From Duganella zoogloeoides (GTDB taxonomy: Bacteria; Pseudomonadota; Gammaproteobacteria; Burkholderiales; Burkholderiaceae_D), in contig NZ_CP140152.1 in the NCBI RefSeq assembly GCF_034479515.1, positions 6,014,001 through 6,078,000 of the forward strand: DNA of 64,000 bases. The letters run 5' to 3'. The position numbers and the translations under genes were made by a program. The notes under the pieces are model-generated. The model saw only the letters and a list, made by a program, of their open reading frames with translations. It had not been told where the DNA came from and ran no database searches. Shown here piece after piece: positions 13,150 to 22,119 of the stretch. Every line of letters starts with the position of its first letter. Positions within the stretch are counted from its first letter, which is position 1.

Positions 13150-14544
13150 CTAGCGCGGCACGATGAAGACCGCAGTTTCTTTCACATGCAGCGCCGGATC
13201 ATCCACCGATGTCAGCGCCACTTCGATCTTGTTCGAGCCCTTGTGTGCGGCGCCGTGCGCGGTGCGCAGGCGGATCGGCACGCCGCGCGTTTCGGTCGCC
13301 TCCAACTGCACGGTAGCGGGCGTGACCAGGGCCAGCGTGTCGATGCCGGACACGCTGATGCGATACGTGTGGGCGCGCTCGGTCGTGTTCATGATCTGCA
13401 GCCGATAGACGTTTTCGATCATGCCGTCTTCGACCTCGCGACCCATGGCGCCACGGTCGCGGATCACGTCCATTTTCAGTGGCACGCGCAGGTACAGGGC
13501 GGCGCCGGCGCCGGCCACGATCAGGCACAGCACGGCGGTGTAGATGCGCACCCGGGGACGCCAGGTGCGGCGGCGGATTTCGCTGGGCGTTAAATGCTCG
13601 TCGAGCGCGCGCTCGGTGGCGTAGCGGATCAGGCCGCGCGGCGCATCGATCTTGTCCATCACGCCGTTGCAGGCATCCACGCACGCGGCGCAGCCGATGC
13701 ACTCGTATTGCAGGCCGTTGCGAATGTCGATGCCGGTGGGGCACACCTGCACGCACATCGAGCAGTCGATGCAGGCGCCGCCGGTGTTGGCTGTTTGCTT
13801 GTGGCGTGGAACCAGTGGACCACGCGGTTCGCCGCGCCTGGCATCGTAGGTGATGATCAGGGTGTCGCGGTCGAACATCGAGCTCTGGAAGCGGGCGTAC
13901 GGGCACATGTACTTGCACACCTGCTCGCGCATCCAGCCGGCATTGCCGTAGGTGGCAAAGGCGTAGAACAGCACCCAGAACCATTCCCACGGGCCGAAGT
14001 CGAAGGTCTGCACCTCGACCATCAGCTCGCGGATCGGCGTGAAGTAGCCAACAAAGGTAAAGCCGGTCCACAGGGCCACCGCGCCCCAGGCCAGGTGCTT
14101 GGCGGTTTTTTTACCGAGCTTGCCGGCGGACCAGGGCTGGCGGTCGAGCAGCATGCGCGCGCTGCGCTTGCCTTCGATGCGGCGTTCGATCCACAGGAAA
14201 ATTTCGGTATAAACAGTTTGCGGGCAGGTGAAGCCGCACCAGACGCGCCCGGCCACGGCGGTGGCCAGGAACAGCAAATACGCGCTGATGATCAGCAGTA
14301 CCGCCAGGTAAATGAAATCCTGAGGCCACAAGACCATGCCGAAGATGTAGAACTTGCGCGTGGTCAGGTCGAACAGCAAGGCCTGGCGGTCGTTCCAGAG
14401 CAGCCACGGGGTGCCGTAAAACGCCAGCTGCGTCAGCCACACGAACAGCCAGCGCAGGCGGGCGTAGCGGCCCGAGGTTTCGCGCGGGTAGATTTCCTCG
14501 CGCGCCGCATACATCTTGATGACTTGTGTCTCGGGGGCACTCAT
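13150..14544 (-). CDS. ccoG: Cytochrome c oxidase accessory protein CcoG (FixG/RdxA)
   Basis: This 464-residue polytopic membrane protein has several helices in the first 210 residues, including the FTCPQ motif. Two ferredoxin-type [4Fe-4S] motifs (CIDCSMCVQVCP and CIGCAACVDACN) follow, with a C-terminal Ig-like periplasmic domain. CcoG is a cupric reductase that supplies Cu(I) for cbb3 oxidase maturation. Its start overlaps the ccoP stop by 4 bp (14541-14544), so the two are translationally coupled. It is part of the FNR-box-led cco operon. Confidence 0.95.
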   Translation of the reverse strand: MSAPETQVIKMYAAREEIYPRETSGRYARLRWLFVWLTQLAFYGTPWLLWNDRQALLFDLTTRKFYIFGMVLWPQDFIYLAVLLIISAYLLFLATAVAGRVWCGFTCPQTVYTEIFLWIERRIEGKRSARMLLDRQPWSAGKLGKKTAKHLAWGAVALWTGFTFVGYFTPIRELMVEVQTFDFGPWEWFWVLFYAFATYGNAGWMREQVCKYMCPYARFQSSMFDRDTLIITYDARRGEPRGPLVPRHKQTANTGGACIDCSMCVQVCPTGIDIRNGLQYECIGCAACVDACNGVMDKIDAPRGLIRYATERALDEHLTPSEIRRRTWRPRVRIYTAVLCLIVAGAGAALYLRVPLKMDVIRDRGAMGREVEDGMIENVYRLQIMNTTERAHTYRISVSGIDTLALVTPATVQLEATETRGVPIRLRTAHGAAHKGSNKIEVALTSVDDPALHVKETAVFIVPR

Positions 14545-15503
14545 TTTGCTGGTTCCGGTTCCGGATTGGCAGCCGGCGCTGGCGCCGGCTGCGTCACATC
14601 ATTGGACAAGCTCCAGATGTAGGCAGCCAGCACGTGCACCTTGGCGTCGCCGAGGAAGTCGCCAAACGCCGGCATGGTGGCAGCGCGGCCGTTGCGGATG
14701 GTTTCCATGATGGTGTCGGCGCTGCCGCCGAACAGCCAGACCTTGTCGGTCAGGTTCGGTGCGCCGAGCGCGGCGTTGCCCTTGGCGTCGGCGCCGTGGC
14801 AGGCCATGCAGGCGCCGAATTTCGCTTTGCCGAACACCGCCTTGATCGGATCGGATGTCGAACCGGACAGGCTCAGCACGTAATGGGCGACGTTCTCGAT
14901 ATCCTTCTCGCTGCCCACGGCCGCGCCCATCGGCGGCATCACGCCGGTACGCCCGTGCAGGATGGTCTGCTTGATGATCTCGGGCGTGCCGCCGAACAGC
15001 CAGTCCTTGTCGGCCAAGTTTGGAAAGCCCTTGTTGCCGCGCGCGTCGGACCCGTGGCACTGGGCGCAATAGGTGAGGAACAGCCGCTCGCCGATGGCGC
15101 GCGCCTTCGGATCGGCCGCCACCGCTTTCAAATCCTGCTGCTGGTACTGGGCGAACAGCGGACCATATTCCGCCTCGGCCTGTTTCAGTTCGGTCTGGTA
15201 GTTGCCGGTGGAGCTCCAGCCCAGCTTGCCTGCATAACTGCCCAGGCCCGGGTACAGCACCAGGTACACCAGCGCGAAGACGATGGTGATGTAGAACAGC
15301 CACATCCACCAGCGCGGCATCGGCGTGTTCAGCTCGGTCAAATCCTGGTCCCAGATGTGGCCGGTCGTATCGACATTGATGTCGCTGCGCTTGCCCACCC
15401 GCGCCTTCGATTGCGCCCACAGCAGGATGCCGCAACCGATGATGCCGAGCAGAGTGATGGCGGCGATGTAGTAATCCCAGAAGCCGCTGGTAAAGTCAGC
15501 CAT
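14541..15503 (-). CDS. ccoP: cbb3 cytochrome c oxidase subunit III (dihaem CcoP)
   Basis: This 320-residue protein has two N-terminal membrane helices (about 8-30 and 65-86) and two periplasmic cytochrome c domains with haem motifs CAQCH and CMACH. It passes electrons from soluble cytochrome c to CcoO and the catalytic subunit. The C-terminus is Pro/Ala/Glu-rich. Its start overlaps ccoQ by 8 bp and its stop overlaps ccoG by 4 bp. Having two N-terminal helices rather than one is common in betaproteobacteria. Confidence 0.96.
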   Translation of the reverse strand: MADFTSGFWDYYIAAITLLGIIGCGILLWAQSKARVGKRSDINVDTTGHIWDQDLTELNTPMPRWWMWLFYITIVFALVYLVLYPGLGSYAGKLGWSSTGNYQTELKQAEAEYGPLFAQYQQQDLKAVAADPKARAIGERLFLTYCAQCHGSDARGNKGFPNLADKDWLFGGTPEIIKQTILHGRTGVMPPMGAAVGSEKDIENVAHYVLSLSGSTSDPIKAVFGKAKFGACMACHGADAKGNAALGAPNLTDKVWLFGGSADTIMETIRNGRAATMPAFGDFLGDAKVHVLAAYIWSLSNDVTQPAPAPAANPEPEPAK

Positions 15504-15678
15504 GATGCACCTCGCGCTCGCTTTTCAGCGGCTCGTCGGCAAACGGGGCAAGTGCTGCCTGGGTAAAATCGGTTTCCTTGTGGTGGATATACGCCCACCA
15601 CACGATGCCGATGAACGTGACAAACGACACCACCGTCATCACGCTGCTGGCCTGGTCAAACAGGTTCTCGATAGCCAT
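15496..15678 (-). CDS. ccoQ: cbb3 oxidase subunit CcoQ
   Basis: This 60-residue single-pass membrane protein has one helix at about residues 12-32, followed by a charged tail containing HHKETDF and PLKSE. CcoQ stabilises the cbb3 complex. It begins 1 bp after the ccoO stop and overlaps ccoP by 8 bp. Confidence 0.92.
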   Translation of the reverse strand: MAIENLFDQASSVMTVVSFVTFIGIVWWAYIHHKETDFTQAALAPFADEPLKSEREVHHG

Positions 15679-15679
15679 G

Positions 15680-16294
15680 TCAGTTCCTTGCTTTGATTAA
15701 CGTGCCCAGGCCTTGCAGATAGGCGATCAGGGCGTCTTCCTCGGTCTTGTCCTTCAGTTCTTCCGGCGCGGCGGCGATCTCGGCATCGGTGTACGGGTCG
15801 CCCAGGCGCTGCAGCGCGCGCAGCTTCGGCACCACGTCCTGCGGCACCAGTTTGGTCTTGGCCAGCCACGGGTAGTTGGGCATATTCGATTCCGGCACCA
15901 CGTCGCGCGGGTTGGCCAGGTGGGTGCGGTGCCATTCGTCGCTGTAGCGGCCGCCTACGCGCGCCAGATCGGGGCCGGTGCGCTTGGAGCCCCACTGGAA
16001 CGGCCGGTCATAGACGAACTCGCCGGCAACGGAATAGTGGCCGTAGCGCTCGGTCTCGGCGCGCAGCGGCCGCACCATCTGCGAGTGGCAGTTGTAGCAG
16101 CCTTCGCGTACATAGATGTCGCGGCCGGTCAGCCGCAGCGGGCTGTACGGTTTAAGGCCGGCCACCGGTTCGGTGGTGGACTTCTGGAAGAACAGCGGCA
16201 CGATTTCCACGGCGCCGCCTACGCTGATCACCAGGGTGACCAGGGCGATCAGCAGCCAGGGATTTTTTTCGATCCATTCATGTGAGAATTTCAT
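15680..16294 (-). CDS. ccoO: cbb3 cytochrome c oxidase subunit II (monohaem CcoO)
   Basis: This 204-residue protein has one N-terminal membrane anchor (about 11-33) and one haem c site in [13 protein letters not shown], with Met ligands further on. It carries electrons from CcoP to CcoN. The ATG at 16294 is preferred because GGAG lies 5 bases upstream; a GTG at 16300 would overlap that site. It lies 13 bp after ccoN in the same operon. Confidence 0.95.
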   Translation of the reverse strand: MKFSHEWIEKNPWLLIALVTLVISVGGAVEIVPLFFQKSTTEPVAGLKPYSPLRLTGRDIYVREGCYNCHSQMVRPLRAETERYGHYSVAGEFVYDRPFQWGSKRTGPDLARVGGRYSDEWHRTHLANPRDVVPESNMPNYPWLAKTKLVPQDVVPKLRALQRLGDPYTDAEIAAAPEELKDKTEEDALIAYLQGLGTLIKARN

Positions 16295-16307
16295 GGGCAC
16301 TCCGGGT

Positions 16308-17732
16308 TCAATGGGCCGCAGCCAGGGCAGGGATGGGGGCGATGACGGTGGCGCGGCGGCGCAAGGTCATCCAGGTGTTGTAGCCCATCACGCACATGCC
16401 GCTGAAATACATGAAGCCGCCCAGCACCCGTACCGCATAGTACGGATACGTGGCCTTCACGCCTTCGACAAAGGTGTAGGTGAGGGTGCCGTCGGGGTTG
16501 ACCGCGCGCCACATCAGGCCCTGCATCACGCCGGCGATCCACATCGCGGCGATGTACAGCACCACGCCGATGGTGGCCACCCAGAAGTGCAGGTCGATCA
16601 GCTTGACGCTGTACATTTTCTGTTCGCCCACCAGGCGCGGAATCAGGTAATAGATCGAGCCCATGGTGATGAAGCCGACCCAGCCGAGCGCGCCGCCGTG
16701 CACGTGGGCCACGGTCCAGTCGGTGTAGTGGGAGAGGGCGTTGATGGTCTTGATCGACATCATCGGGCCCTCGAAGGTGGCGATGCCGTAGAACGACAGC
16801 GAGACGATCATGAATTTCAGGATCGGGTCGGTGCGCAGCTTGTGCCAGGCGCCCGATAACGTCATCATGCCGTTGATCATGCCGCCCCACGACGGCGCCA
16901 GCAGCACCAGCGAGAACACCATGCCCACCGACTGGGTCCAGTCGGGCAGCGCCGTGTAGTGCAGGTGGTGCGGGCCGGCCCACATGTACGTGAAGATCAG
17001 CGCCCAGAAGTGGACGATCGACAGCCGGTACGAGTACACGGGGCGTTCGGCCTGCTTGGGGATGAAGTAATACACCATGCCCAGGTAGCCGGCGGTGAGG
17101 ATGAAGCCCACCGCGTTATGGCCGTACCACCACTGGATCATGGCGTCCTGCACGCCGGTGTAGGCGGAATAGGACTTGGTCAGGCTGGCCGGCATGCTGG
17201 CGCCCTGCACCACGTGCAGGATGGTCACGGCCAGGATGTAGGCGCCGAAGAACCAGTTGGCCACATAGATGTGCTTGACCTTGCGGGTGATGAGCGTGCC
17301 GAAGAACACGACCGCGTAGGCGATCCACACCAGCGCGATCAGGATCGTGATCGGCCATTCGAGTTCGGCGTATTCCTTGCCGCGCGTATAACCCATCGGC
17401 AGCGTGACCACTGCCAGCAGGATCACGGCCTGCCAGCCCCAGAACGTAAATGATGCCAGCTTGTCGGAAAACAGCCGTACCTGGCAGGTGCGCTGCACCA
17501 CGTAGTACGACGTGGCGAACAGGCCGCAGATGCCGAATGCGAAAATCACCGCGTTGGTATGCAGTGGGCGCAGGCGGCCATAGGTCAGCCATGGAATGTC
17601 GAGGTTCAGCGCCGGCCATGCCAGTTGGGCGGCGATGATCACCCCCACCAGCATGCCGACGATGCCCCAGATCACGGTGGCGATCGCGAACTGCTTCACG
17701 ACCTTGTAGTTGTAATTCGATGCTAGCTCCAC
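16308..17732 (-). CDS. ccoN: cbb3 cytochrome c oxidase catalytic subunit I
   Basis: This 474-residue integral membrane haem-copper oxidase subunit has about 12 helices. It carries conserved His ligands for haem b and the b3-CuB centre, for example in YGHNAVGF, the [15 protein letters not shown] region and [13 protein letters not shown]. It reduces oxygen to water with very high affinity, supporting growth at low oxygen. It is the first gene of ccoNOQPGH. A perfect FNR box lies 67 bp upstream of the ATG, so expression is probably induced in microaerobic conditions. Confidence 0.97.
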   Translation of the reverse strand: MELASNYNYKVVKQFAIATVIWGIVGMLVGVIIAAQLAWPALNLDIPWLTYGRLRPLHTNAVIFAFGICGLFATSYYVVQRTCQVRLFSDKLASFTFWGWQAVILLAVVTLPMGYTRGKEYAELEWPITILIALVWIAYAVVFFGTLITRKVKHIYVANWFFGAYILAVTILHVVQGASMPASLTKSYSAYTGVQDAMIQWWYGHNAVGFILTAGYLGMVYYFIPKQAERPVYSYRLSIVHFWALIFTYMWAGPHHLHYTALPDWTQSVGMVFSLVLLAPSWGGMINGMMTLSGAWHKLRTDPILKFMIVSLSFYGIATFEGPMMSIKTINALSHYTDWTVAHVHGGALGWVGFITMGSIYYLIPRLVGEQKMYSVKLIDLHFWVATIGVVLYIAAMWIAGVMQGLMWRAVNPDGTLTYTFVEGVKATYPYYAVRVLGGFMYFSGMCVMGYNTWMTLRRRATVIAPIPALAAAH

Positions 17733-17770
17733 ACAAGCTCTCCCCGGGTAATGTCAAGTTGATAGCCCGA

Positions 17771-17812
17771 AGGGTAAGCGTCTGAAACTCAAAAATCCTT
17801 GATGTGAATCAA
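17771..17812 (-). promoter_or_regulatory. FNR-dependent promoter of the cco operon
   Basis: TTGATTCACATCAA (17799-17812, minus strand) is a perfect TTGAT-N4-ATCAA palindrome. A -10-like TACCCT lies at 17771-17776, centred 32 bp downstream, the spacing of a class II promoter with FNR at -41.5. The box and spacing are read from the sequence; use by FNR is inferred. Confidence 0.85.
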
Positions 17813-17915
17813 AATTGCCCGGATGAATTAAGTACAGTGGCGAGCGCGTCACACCGCGCTGGGCATGAATATTGCAAACAATTGGCGGCCCCTATTGCCG
17901 ATCACTGGATGCACC

Positions 17916-18944
17916 ATGCACACGCTCGTCGAATCGCTGAACTTGTCCAAACTGTACCAAGGCTGCGTGTTTCACTCCGATGAGAAGGTGGCCACGCACC
18001 AGCATGTGGCAAGCGCGCTGGCCGACCACGACCTGCAATGGCGGCGCGGCACCGTCAATACCGCGCTTTACCAGGCGCGCATCAACCGCCTGCAGATGAT
18101 GGCGCTGCGCTACGGCGCCGAGGTGGAGGTGACGCCGCGCCCGTTCGAGGATTTCGCGCTGGTGCACACGTCGCTCAAGGGCTGTACCGAGTTCGACTGC
18201 GATGGTCACCGGGTGGCCGTACCGCAGGGACGCACCGCGATCATTGCACCGAAAAAGCACATCCGCATGGTGTGGGGCGAGGGTTCCGAGCAGCTGATCG
18301 TCAAGCTGCCGCACGCGCTGCTGCGCGAGATGCAGGGACAGGCGACGCGCGGCGCCGGTGCCCCGGGCGCGCTGCGCGGCCTGGCGCCGGGCCTGCTGCT
18401 GGCGCCAGCCCTCGGGCAGCACTGGGAAATGATGTTGCATTCGCTGCTCAGCATCCTGGCGCTGCCGGCCACCGAATCCGGCCACACGGCGTGGATCGAT
18501 CACTACGAGCGCAACGTGGCGCTGTTCCTGCTGGCGCAGCAGGGGCAGGGCGCGCCGAAGGTGGCTGCCGATGCGCAGGCGGCGGCAGCGGGCCAGGGCT
18601 TGACCGACGGCAGCGCCGGCAAGCGGCTCGATGCGCTCGAGCGCTATATGCGCAGCAAGCTGTGTGCACCGGTGGCGCTGGCCGACCTGGCGCTGGCAGC
18701 GGGCATGAGCGTGCGCAGCCTCAATCAGCTGTGCCAGCGCCACCATGGCGTCTCGCCGATGGAGCTGCTGCGCAATATGCGGCTCGACGCCGCCCACGCC
18801 CATTTGCAGATGCATGCCGAAGCCGGCGTGGCCGACACCGCGCTCGCATTCGGCTTCGGCCACGCGGGCCGGTTTGCCGCGTACTACCGCGCGCGCCATG
18901 GCCATTTGCCACGTAGCCAGAAACGGATGGCGCCTGCTTCATGA
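17916..18944 (+). CDS. AraC-family regulator, probable activator of the anthranilate dioxygenase operon
   Basis: This protein is about 342 residues. The N-terminal half is a cupin-like effector domain of the AraC_binding_2 type, found in regulators of aromatic catabolism. The C-terminal 100 residues hold two helix-turn-helix motifs (ALAAGMSVRSLNQLCQRHHG and DTALAFGFGHAGRFAAYYR). It lies 76 bp upstream of, and points toward, the dioxygenase operon, matching the andR-andA arrangement of Burkholderia. A longer start at 17865 is possible; 17916 has the better-placed GGA. The effector (anthranilate or a product) is inferred. Confidence 0.87.
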   Translation: MHTLVESLNLSKLYQGCVFHSDEKVATHQHVASALADHDLQWRRGTVNTALYQARINRLQMMALRYGAEVEVTPRPFEDFALVHTSLKGCTEFDCDGHRVAVPQGRTAIIAPKKHIRMVWGEGSEQLIVKLPHALLREMQGQATRGAGAPGALRGLAPGLLLAPALGQHWEMMLHSLLSILALPATESGHTAWIDHYERNVALFLLAQQGQGAPKVAADAQAAAAGQGLTDGSAGKRLDALERYMRSKLCAPVALADLALAAGMSVRSLNQLCQRHHGVSPMELLRNMRLDAAHAHLQMHAEAGVADTALAFGFGHAGRFAAYYRARHGHLPRSQKRMAPAS

Positions 18945-19020
18945 TTGCCAGATCCGGCTAGCAGCGCAGGGGCCTCTTCCCTAGACTCGATTCATCGAGT
19001 CCACCACACGGAGAGGTCCC

Positions 19021-20289
19021 ATGTCCCATCTAGACGAAGCAGCTGCCGCACCGGCCACGGTGCATCCCCTGGTGCAGTTCCCGCGCACCGACGGTTCGCG
19101 CACGCCGTATAAAGTGTTCAGTTCGCAGGAAGTATACGAGCGCGAACAGGAAAAGATTTTTCGCGGTCCGGTCTGGAATTTCCTGGCGCTGGAAGCGGAA
19201 ATCGAGAAGCCAGGCGATTTCAAATCGACGTTTGTCGGCGACACCCCGGTGGTGGTCACCCGCACCGACGACGGCAGCCTGGCCGCGTGGGTCAACAAAT
19301 GTTCGCACCGGGGCGCCACCGTGTGCCGCGAGCAGCGCGGCAACGCCAGTTCGCACAGCTGCGCCTACCACCAGTGGAGTTTCGACCAGCGCGGCAACCT
19401 GCTCGGTGTACCGTTCCGCCGCGGCCAGAATGGCATGGCCGGCATGCCCAAGGATTTCGATCCGAAGTGCCACGGCCTGCGCCAGCTGCGCGTGGACAGC
19501 TACAAGGGCCTGGTCTTTGCCACCTTCAGCGAGACGGTGGAACCGCTGGTCGATTACCTGGGCGCCGAGATGACGCCGTGGCTCGACCGCATTTTTCATA
19601 AGCCGATCGTGTACCTCGGCTGCACCCGCCAGTACTCGAAATCGAACTGGAAGCTGTACCTGGAAAACGTCAAGGATCCGTACCACGCCAGCCTGCTGCA
19701 CCTGTTCCACACGACCTTTAATATCTTCCGGGTGGGCATGAAGGCGCGGTCGATTGCCGACAAGCGCCACGGCCTGCACAGCATCATCACCGCCACCAAG
19801 AACCAGGAAGAAACCTCGGACGCCTACAAGCAGCAGGCGATCCGCTCGTTCGACGAAGGTTTTCAACTGGAAGACCCGTCGGTGCTGGGCCAGATCCAGG
19901 AATTCGAAGAGAACACCACCAACCACATCCAGCCGATCTTCCCGCAACTGGTGGTGCAGCAGATCCACAACACCCTGGTGGCGCGCCAGCTGCTGACCAA
20001 GGGCCCGGACAATTTCGAGCTGATTTTCCACTTCTTCGGCTACGCCGACGACACGCCCGAACTGCGCGCGCTGCGCATCAAGCAGGCCAACCTGGTGGGG
20101 CCGGCCGGCTATATCTCGATGGAAGACACGGAAGCGACGGAAATGGTCCAGCGCGGCACCCGGCGCGACCCGGATGCGTGCTCGGTGATCGAAATGTCGA
20201 AGGACAAGCCCGACCAGGAAGACACGCTGATCACCGAAAGCCTGATCCGCAAGTTCTGGCAGGGCTACCAGAAGCTGATGGCGTTTTAA
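19021..20289 (+). CDS. andAc: Anthranilate 1,2-dioxygenase large (Rieske) subunit
   Basis: This 422-residue aromatic-ring-hydroxylating dioxygenase alpha subunit has a Rieske [2Fe-2S] site with Cys94/His96 (CSHRG) and Cys114/His117 (CAYH). The mononuclear iron site follows, with His222 and His227 in DPYHASLLH. The overall sequence looks like AndAc of the three-component Burkholderia enzyme, which converts anthranilate to catechol with release of CO2 and ammonia. A GGAGAGG site precedes the ATG. The small subunit and an electron-transfer fusion follow. The AraC gene upstream and the kynurenine genes about 11 kb away support anthranilate as substrate; a related benzoate-type substrate cannot be excluded. 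Confidence 0.88.
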   Translation: MSHLDEAAAAPATVHPLVQFPRTDGSRTPYKVFSSQEVYEREQEKIFRGPVWNFLALEAEIEKPGDFKSTFVGDTPVVVTRTDDGSLAAWVNKCSHRGATVCREQRGNASSHSCAYHQWSFDQRGNLLGVPFRRGQNGMAGMPKDFDPKCHGLRQLRVDSYKGLVFATFSETVEPLVDYLGAEMTPWLDRIFHKPIVYLGCTRQYSKSNWKLYLENVKDPYHASLLHLFHTTFNIFRVGMKARSIADKRHGLHSIITATKNQEETSDAYKQQAIRSFDEGFQLEDPSVLGQIQEFEENTTNHIQPIFPQLVVQQIHNTLVARQLLTKGPDNFELIFHFFGYADDTPELRALRIKQANLVGPAGYISMEDTEATEMVQRGTRRDPDACSVIEMSKDKPDQEDTLITESLIRKFWQGYQKLMAF

Positions 20290-20301
20290 GGAGGAATGAA
20301 C

Positions 20302-20775
20302 ATGGAACAAATGATCTTGTGGTTCGAGTTGCACCAGTTGCAGCAACAATACATCAGCGCGCTCGACAACGACCGCCTCGAGCAGTGGGCCGACTTCTTC
20401 ACCGAAGAGTGTGTCTATGAAATCGTCCCGCGCGAAAACGAAGACGCCGGCCTGCCGATCGGCATCATCTACTGCGACAGCAAGCGCATGCTGCGCGACC
20501 GCGTACTGTCGCTGCGCCACGCCAATATCTACGAGGTGCACAGCTACCGCCACATGACGTCGGGCATGCAGATCCGCGTGATCGATGCCGACACCGTGGA
20601 AACCGAATCGAGCTACGTGGTGGTGCAAACCTTGCAGGACGGCGAATCGTTCGTGTACCAGGCCGGCCGCTACCTGGACGTGGTGGTGCGCACGCCGGAC
20701 GGCTGGCGCTACAAAGCCAAGCGCGTGATCTACGACACCTCGCGCGTGGCCACCCTGCTGGCCACGCCGATCTGA
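20302..20775 (+). CDS. andAd: Anthranilate 1,2-dioxygenase small subunit
   Basis: This 157-residue ring-hydroxylating dioxygenase beta subunit has an NTF2/cystatin-like fold. It has the usual N-terminal helix ending in an LDNDRLEQWADFF-type stretch and an R-H-x-x-S core (YRHMTSG). It has a structural role in the alpha3beta3 oxygenase. AAGGAGGA at 20288-20295 sits 6 bases before the ATG at 20302, so that start is chosen over the ATG at 20296. It lies 12 bp after andAc and 7 bp before the reductase fusion. Confidence 0.9.
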   Translation: MEQMILWFELHQLQQQYISALDNDRLEQWADFFTEECVYEIVPRENEDAGLPIGIIYCDSKRMLRDRVLSLRHANIYEVHSYRHMTSGMQIRVIDADTVETESSYVVVQTLQDGESFVYQAGRYLDVVVRTPDGWRYKAKRVIYDTSRVATLLATPI

Positions 20776-20782
20776 GGCCGCC

Positions 20783-22003
20783 ATGACGACCTGGATCGAT
20801 CTCGGCGCGGCCGACGAATTTTGCGAAGACACGCCGGTGGCGAAACAGGCCGGCGGCCAGCCGCTGGCCGTGTTCCGTCTCGGCGACGACGTGTACGCGC
20901 TGCGCGACAAGTGCAGCCACGGCAATGCGCGGCTGTCCGATGGCTACGTGGAAGACGGCTGCGTCGAATGCCCGCTGCACCAGGGACTGATCGACATCCG
21001 CAGCGGCGCCGCCCGCTCGGCGCCGATTACCACAGCGGTGCGCAGCTTCCCGGTGCGGGTGGTGGCGGGCAGGGTGGAGGTCGATGTGGCCGAGCCGGCT
21101 GGTGCCGATGCCGGTGCTGCCTGCAGTAGCGCGACAGAGTTTGCTGGCGCTGGTGCCAGTACTGGTGCGGCCGCTGCTGCCGTTGGCGCCCCGGCTGCGG
21201 CCGGCGGCTGTGGCGGTGCGTATTCGGGCGCGGCTCCCGCTGCATCACCGGCAGCACCCGCAGCGCTGCTACCGGAAAGCCGCACGTTCTCGGTACGCAT
21301 CGCCAGCATCGAAAAAGCCGGCGCCGATGTCGCCATACTGCGCCTGCACCAGGACAGCGGCGCGCCGCTGGACTACCTGCCCGGGCAGTACCTCGACGTG
21401 CTGCTCGATGGCGGCGTGCGCCGCAGCTATTCGATGGCAAGCATGGGCGGCGGCGACACGCTGGAACTGCACATCCGCCACCTGCCGGGTGGGCATTTTA
21501 CCGATCACGTCTTCGGCGCACTACAGGCAGGCGAACGGCTGGCGCTGGAAGGCCCTGCCGGCGATTTTTATCTGCGCAGTGGCGAGGCGCCGGTGATCCT
21601 GCTGGCCAGCGGCACCGGCTTCGCACCGGTCAAAGCCATCATGCAGCAGGCGATCGCGCAAGGTAATTCGCGCAAAGTAAAGTTGTACTGGGGCGGCAGA
21701 AAGGCAGCGGACCTGTACCAGCACACGCTGTGCCTGCAATGGGCGGCCGAACTCTCATGGTTCGAGTACATCCCGGTGATTTCGGAACCGGCCGAAAGTG
21801 ATTGGCAAGGCCGCACCGGCTTCGTCCACCAGGCGGTGCTCGACGACCATGCCGACCTGGCCCTACACCAGGTCTATGCCTGCGGCGCCCCGCCCATGGT
21901 AGCCGCCGCCCGCACCAGCTTCAGCCTTGAACGCAGCCTGCCGGCAACGCAATTCTTTGCCGACGCCTTCCTCTCGCTGGCCGACCTCCCGGCCAAGCGC
22001 TAA
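20783..22003 (+). CDS. Fused Rieske ferredoxin and FAD/NAD ferredoxin reductase
   Basis: This 406-residue protein joins the two electron-transfer parts that are separate in the AndA system. Residues 1-104 are a Rieske ferredoxin with Cys44/His46 and Cys63/His66. Residues about 105-165 are an Ala/Gly-rich linker. Residues about 170-400 are a ferredoxin-NADP-reductase-type module with the flavin motif RRSYS (about 212) and the nucleotide motif GTGFAP (about 276). There is no plant-type [2Fe-2S] domain as in AntC or BenC. It should pass electrons from NADH through FAD and the Rieske centre to the oxygenase. The linker is continuous in frame, so it is a true fusion. The stop lies just before a palindromic repeat. 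Confidence 0.9.
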   Translation: MTTWIDLGAADEFCEDTPVAKQAGGQPLAVFRLGDDVYALRDKCSHGNARLSDGYVEDGCVECPLHQGLIDIRSGAARSAPITTAVRSFPVRVVAGRVEVDVAEPAGADAGAACSSATEFAGAGASTGAAAAAVGAPAAAGGCGGAYSGAAPAASPAAPAALLPESRTFSVRIASIEKAGADVAILRLHQDSGAPLDYLPGQYLDVLLDGGVRRSYSMASMGGGDTLELHIRHLPGGHFTDHVFGALQAGERLALEGPAGDFYLRSGEAPVILLASGTGFAPVKAIMQQAIAQGNSRKVKLYWGGRKAADLYQHTLCLQWAAELSWFEYIPVISEPAESDWQGRTGFVHQAVLDDHADLALHQVYACGAPPMVAAARTSFSLERSLPATQFFADAFLSLADLPAKR

Positions 22004-22008
22004 AACAA

Positions 22009-22119
22009 CTTCGGGGTCAGTGCCGACATTCGGACACAAACTCGACCGTAGCAGCTACTACAGTTGAGCTCGTGTCTAAATGTCGGCACTGACCCCGAAG
22101 CTTACTGACCCCGAAGCTT
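22009..22119. repeat. REP/MITE-like palindromic element with tandem tail
   Basis: A perfect 22-bp inverted repeat (22009-22030 and 22079-22100) encloses a 48-base centre. The centre is itself an imperfect palindrome around GTAGCAGCTAC. The right arm runs into a 16-bp tandem duplication (22088-22103 and 22104-22119) that ends at the stop codon of the permease gene. It lies between convergent genes and could form a very long RNA hairpin. It is probably a genome-wide extragenic palindrome, which cannot be confirmed from one copy. Confidence 0.8.

Noticed and set aside
19030..20925. Open frame of 631 codons opposite the dioxygenase genes
   Set aside because: It is antisense to two conserved subunits and shows no family features.
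22009..22119. Insertion sequence remnant
   Set aside because: There is no transposase fragment or target duplication; the structure is too short and is better described as a REP/MITE-like palindrome.
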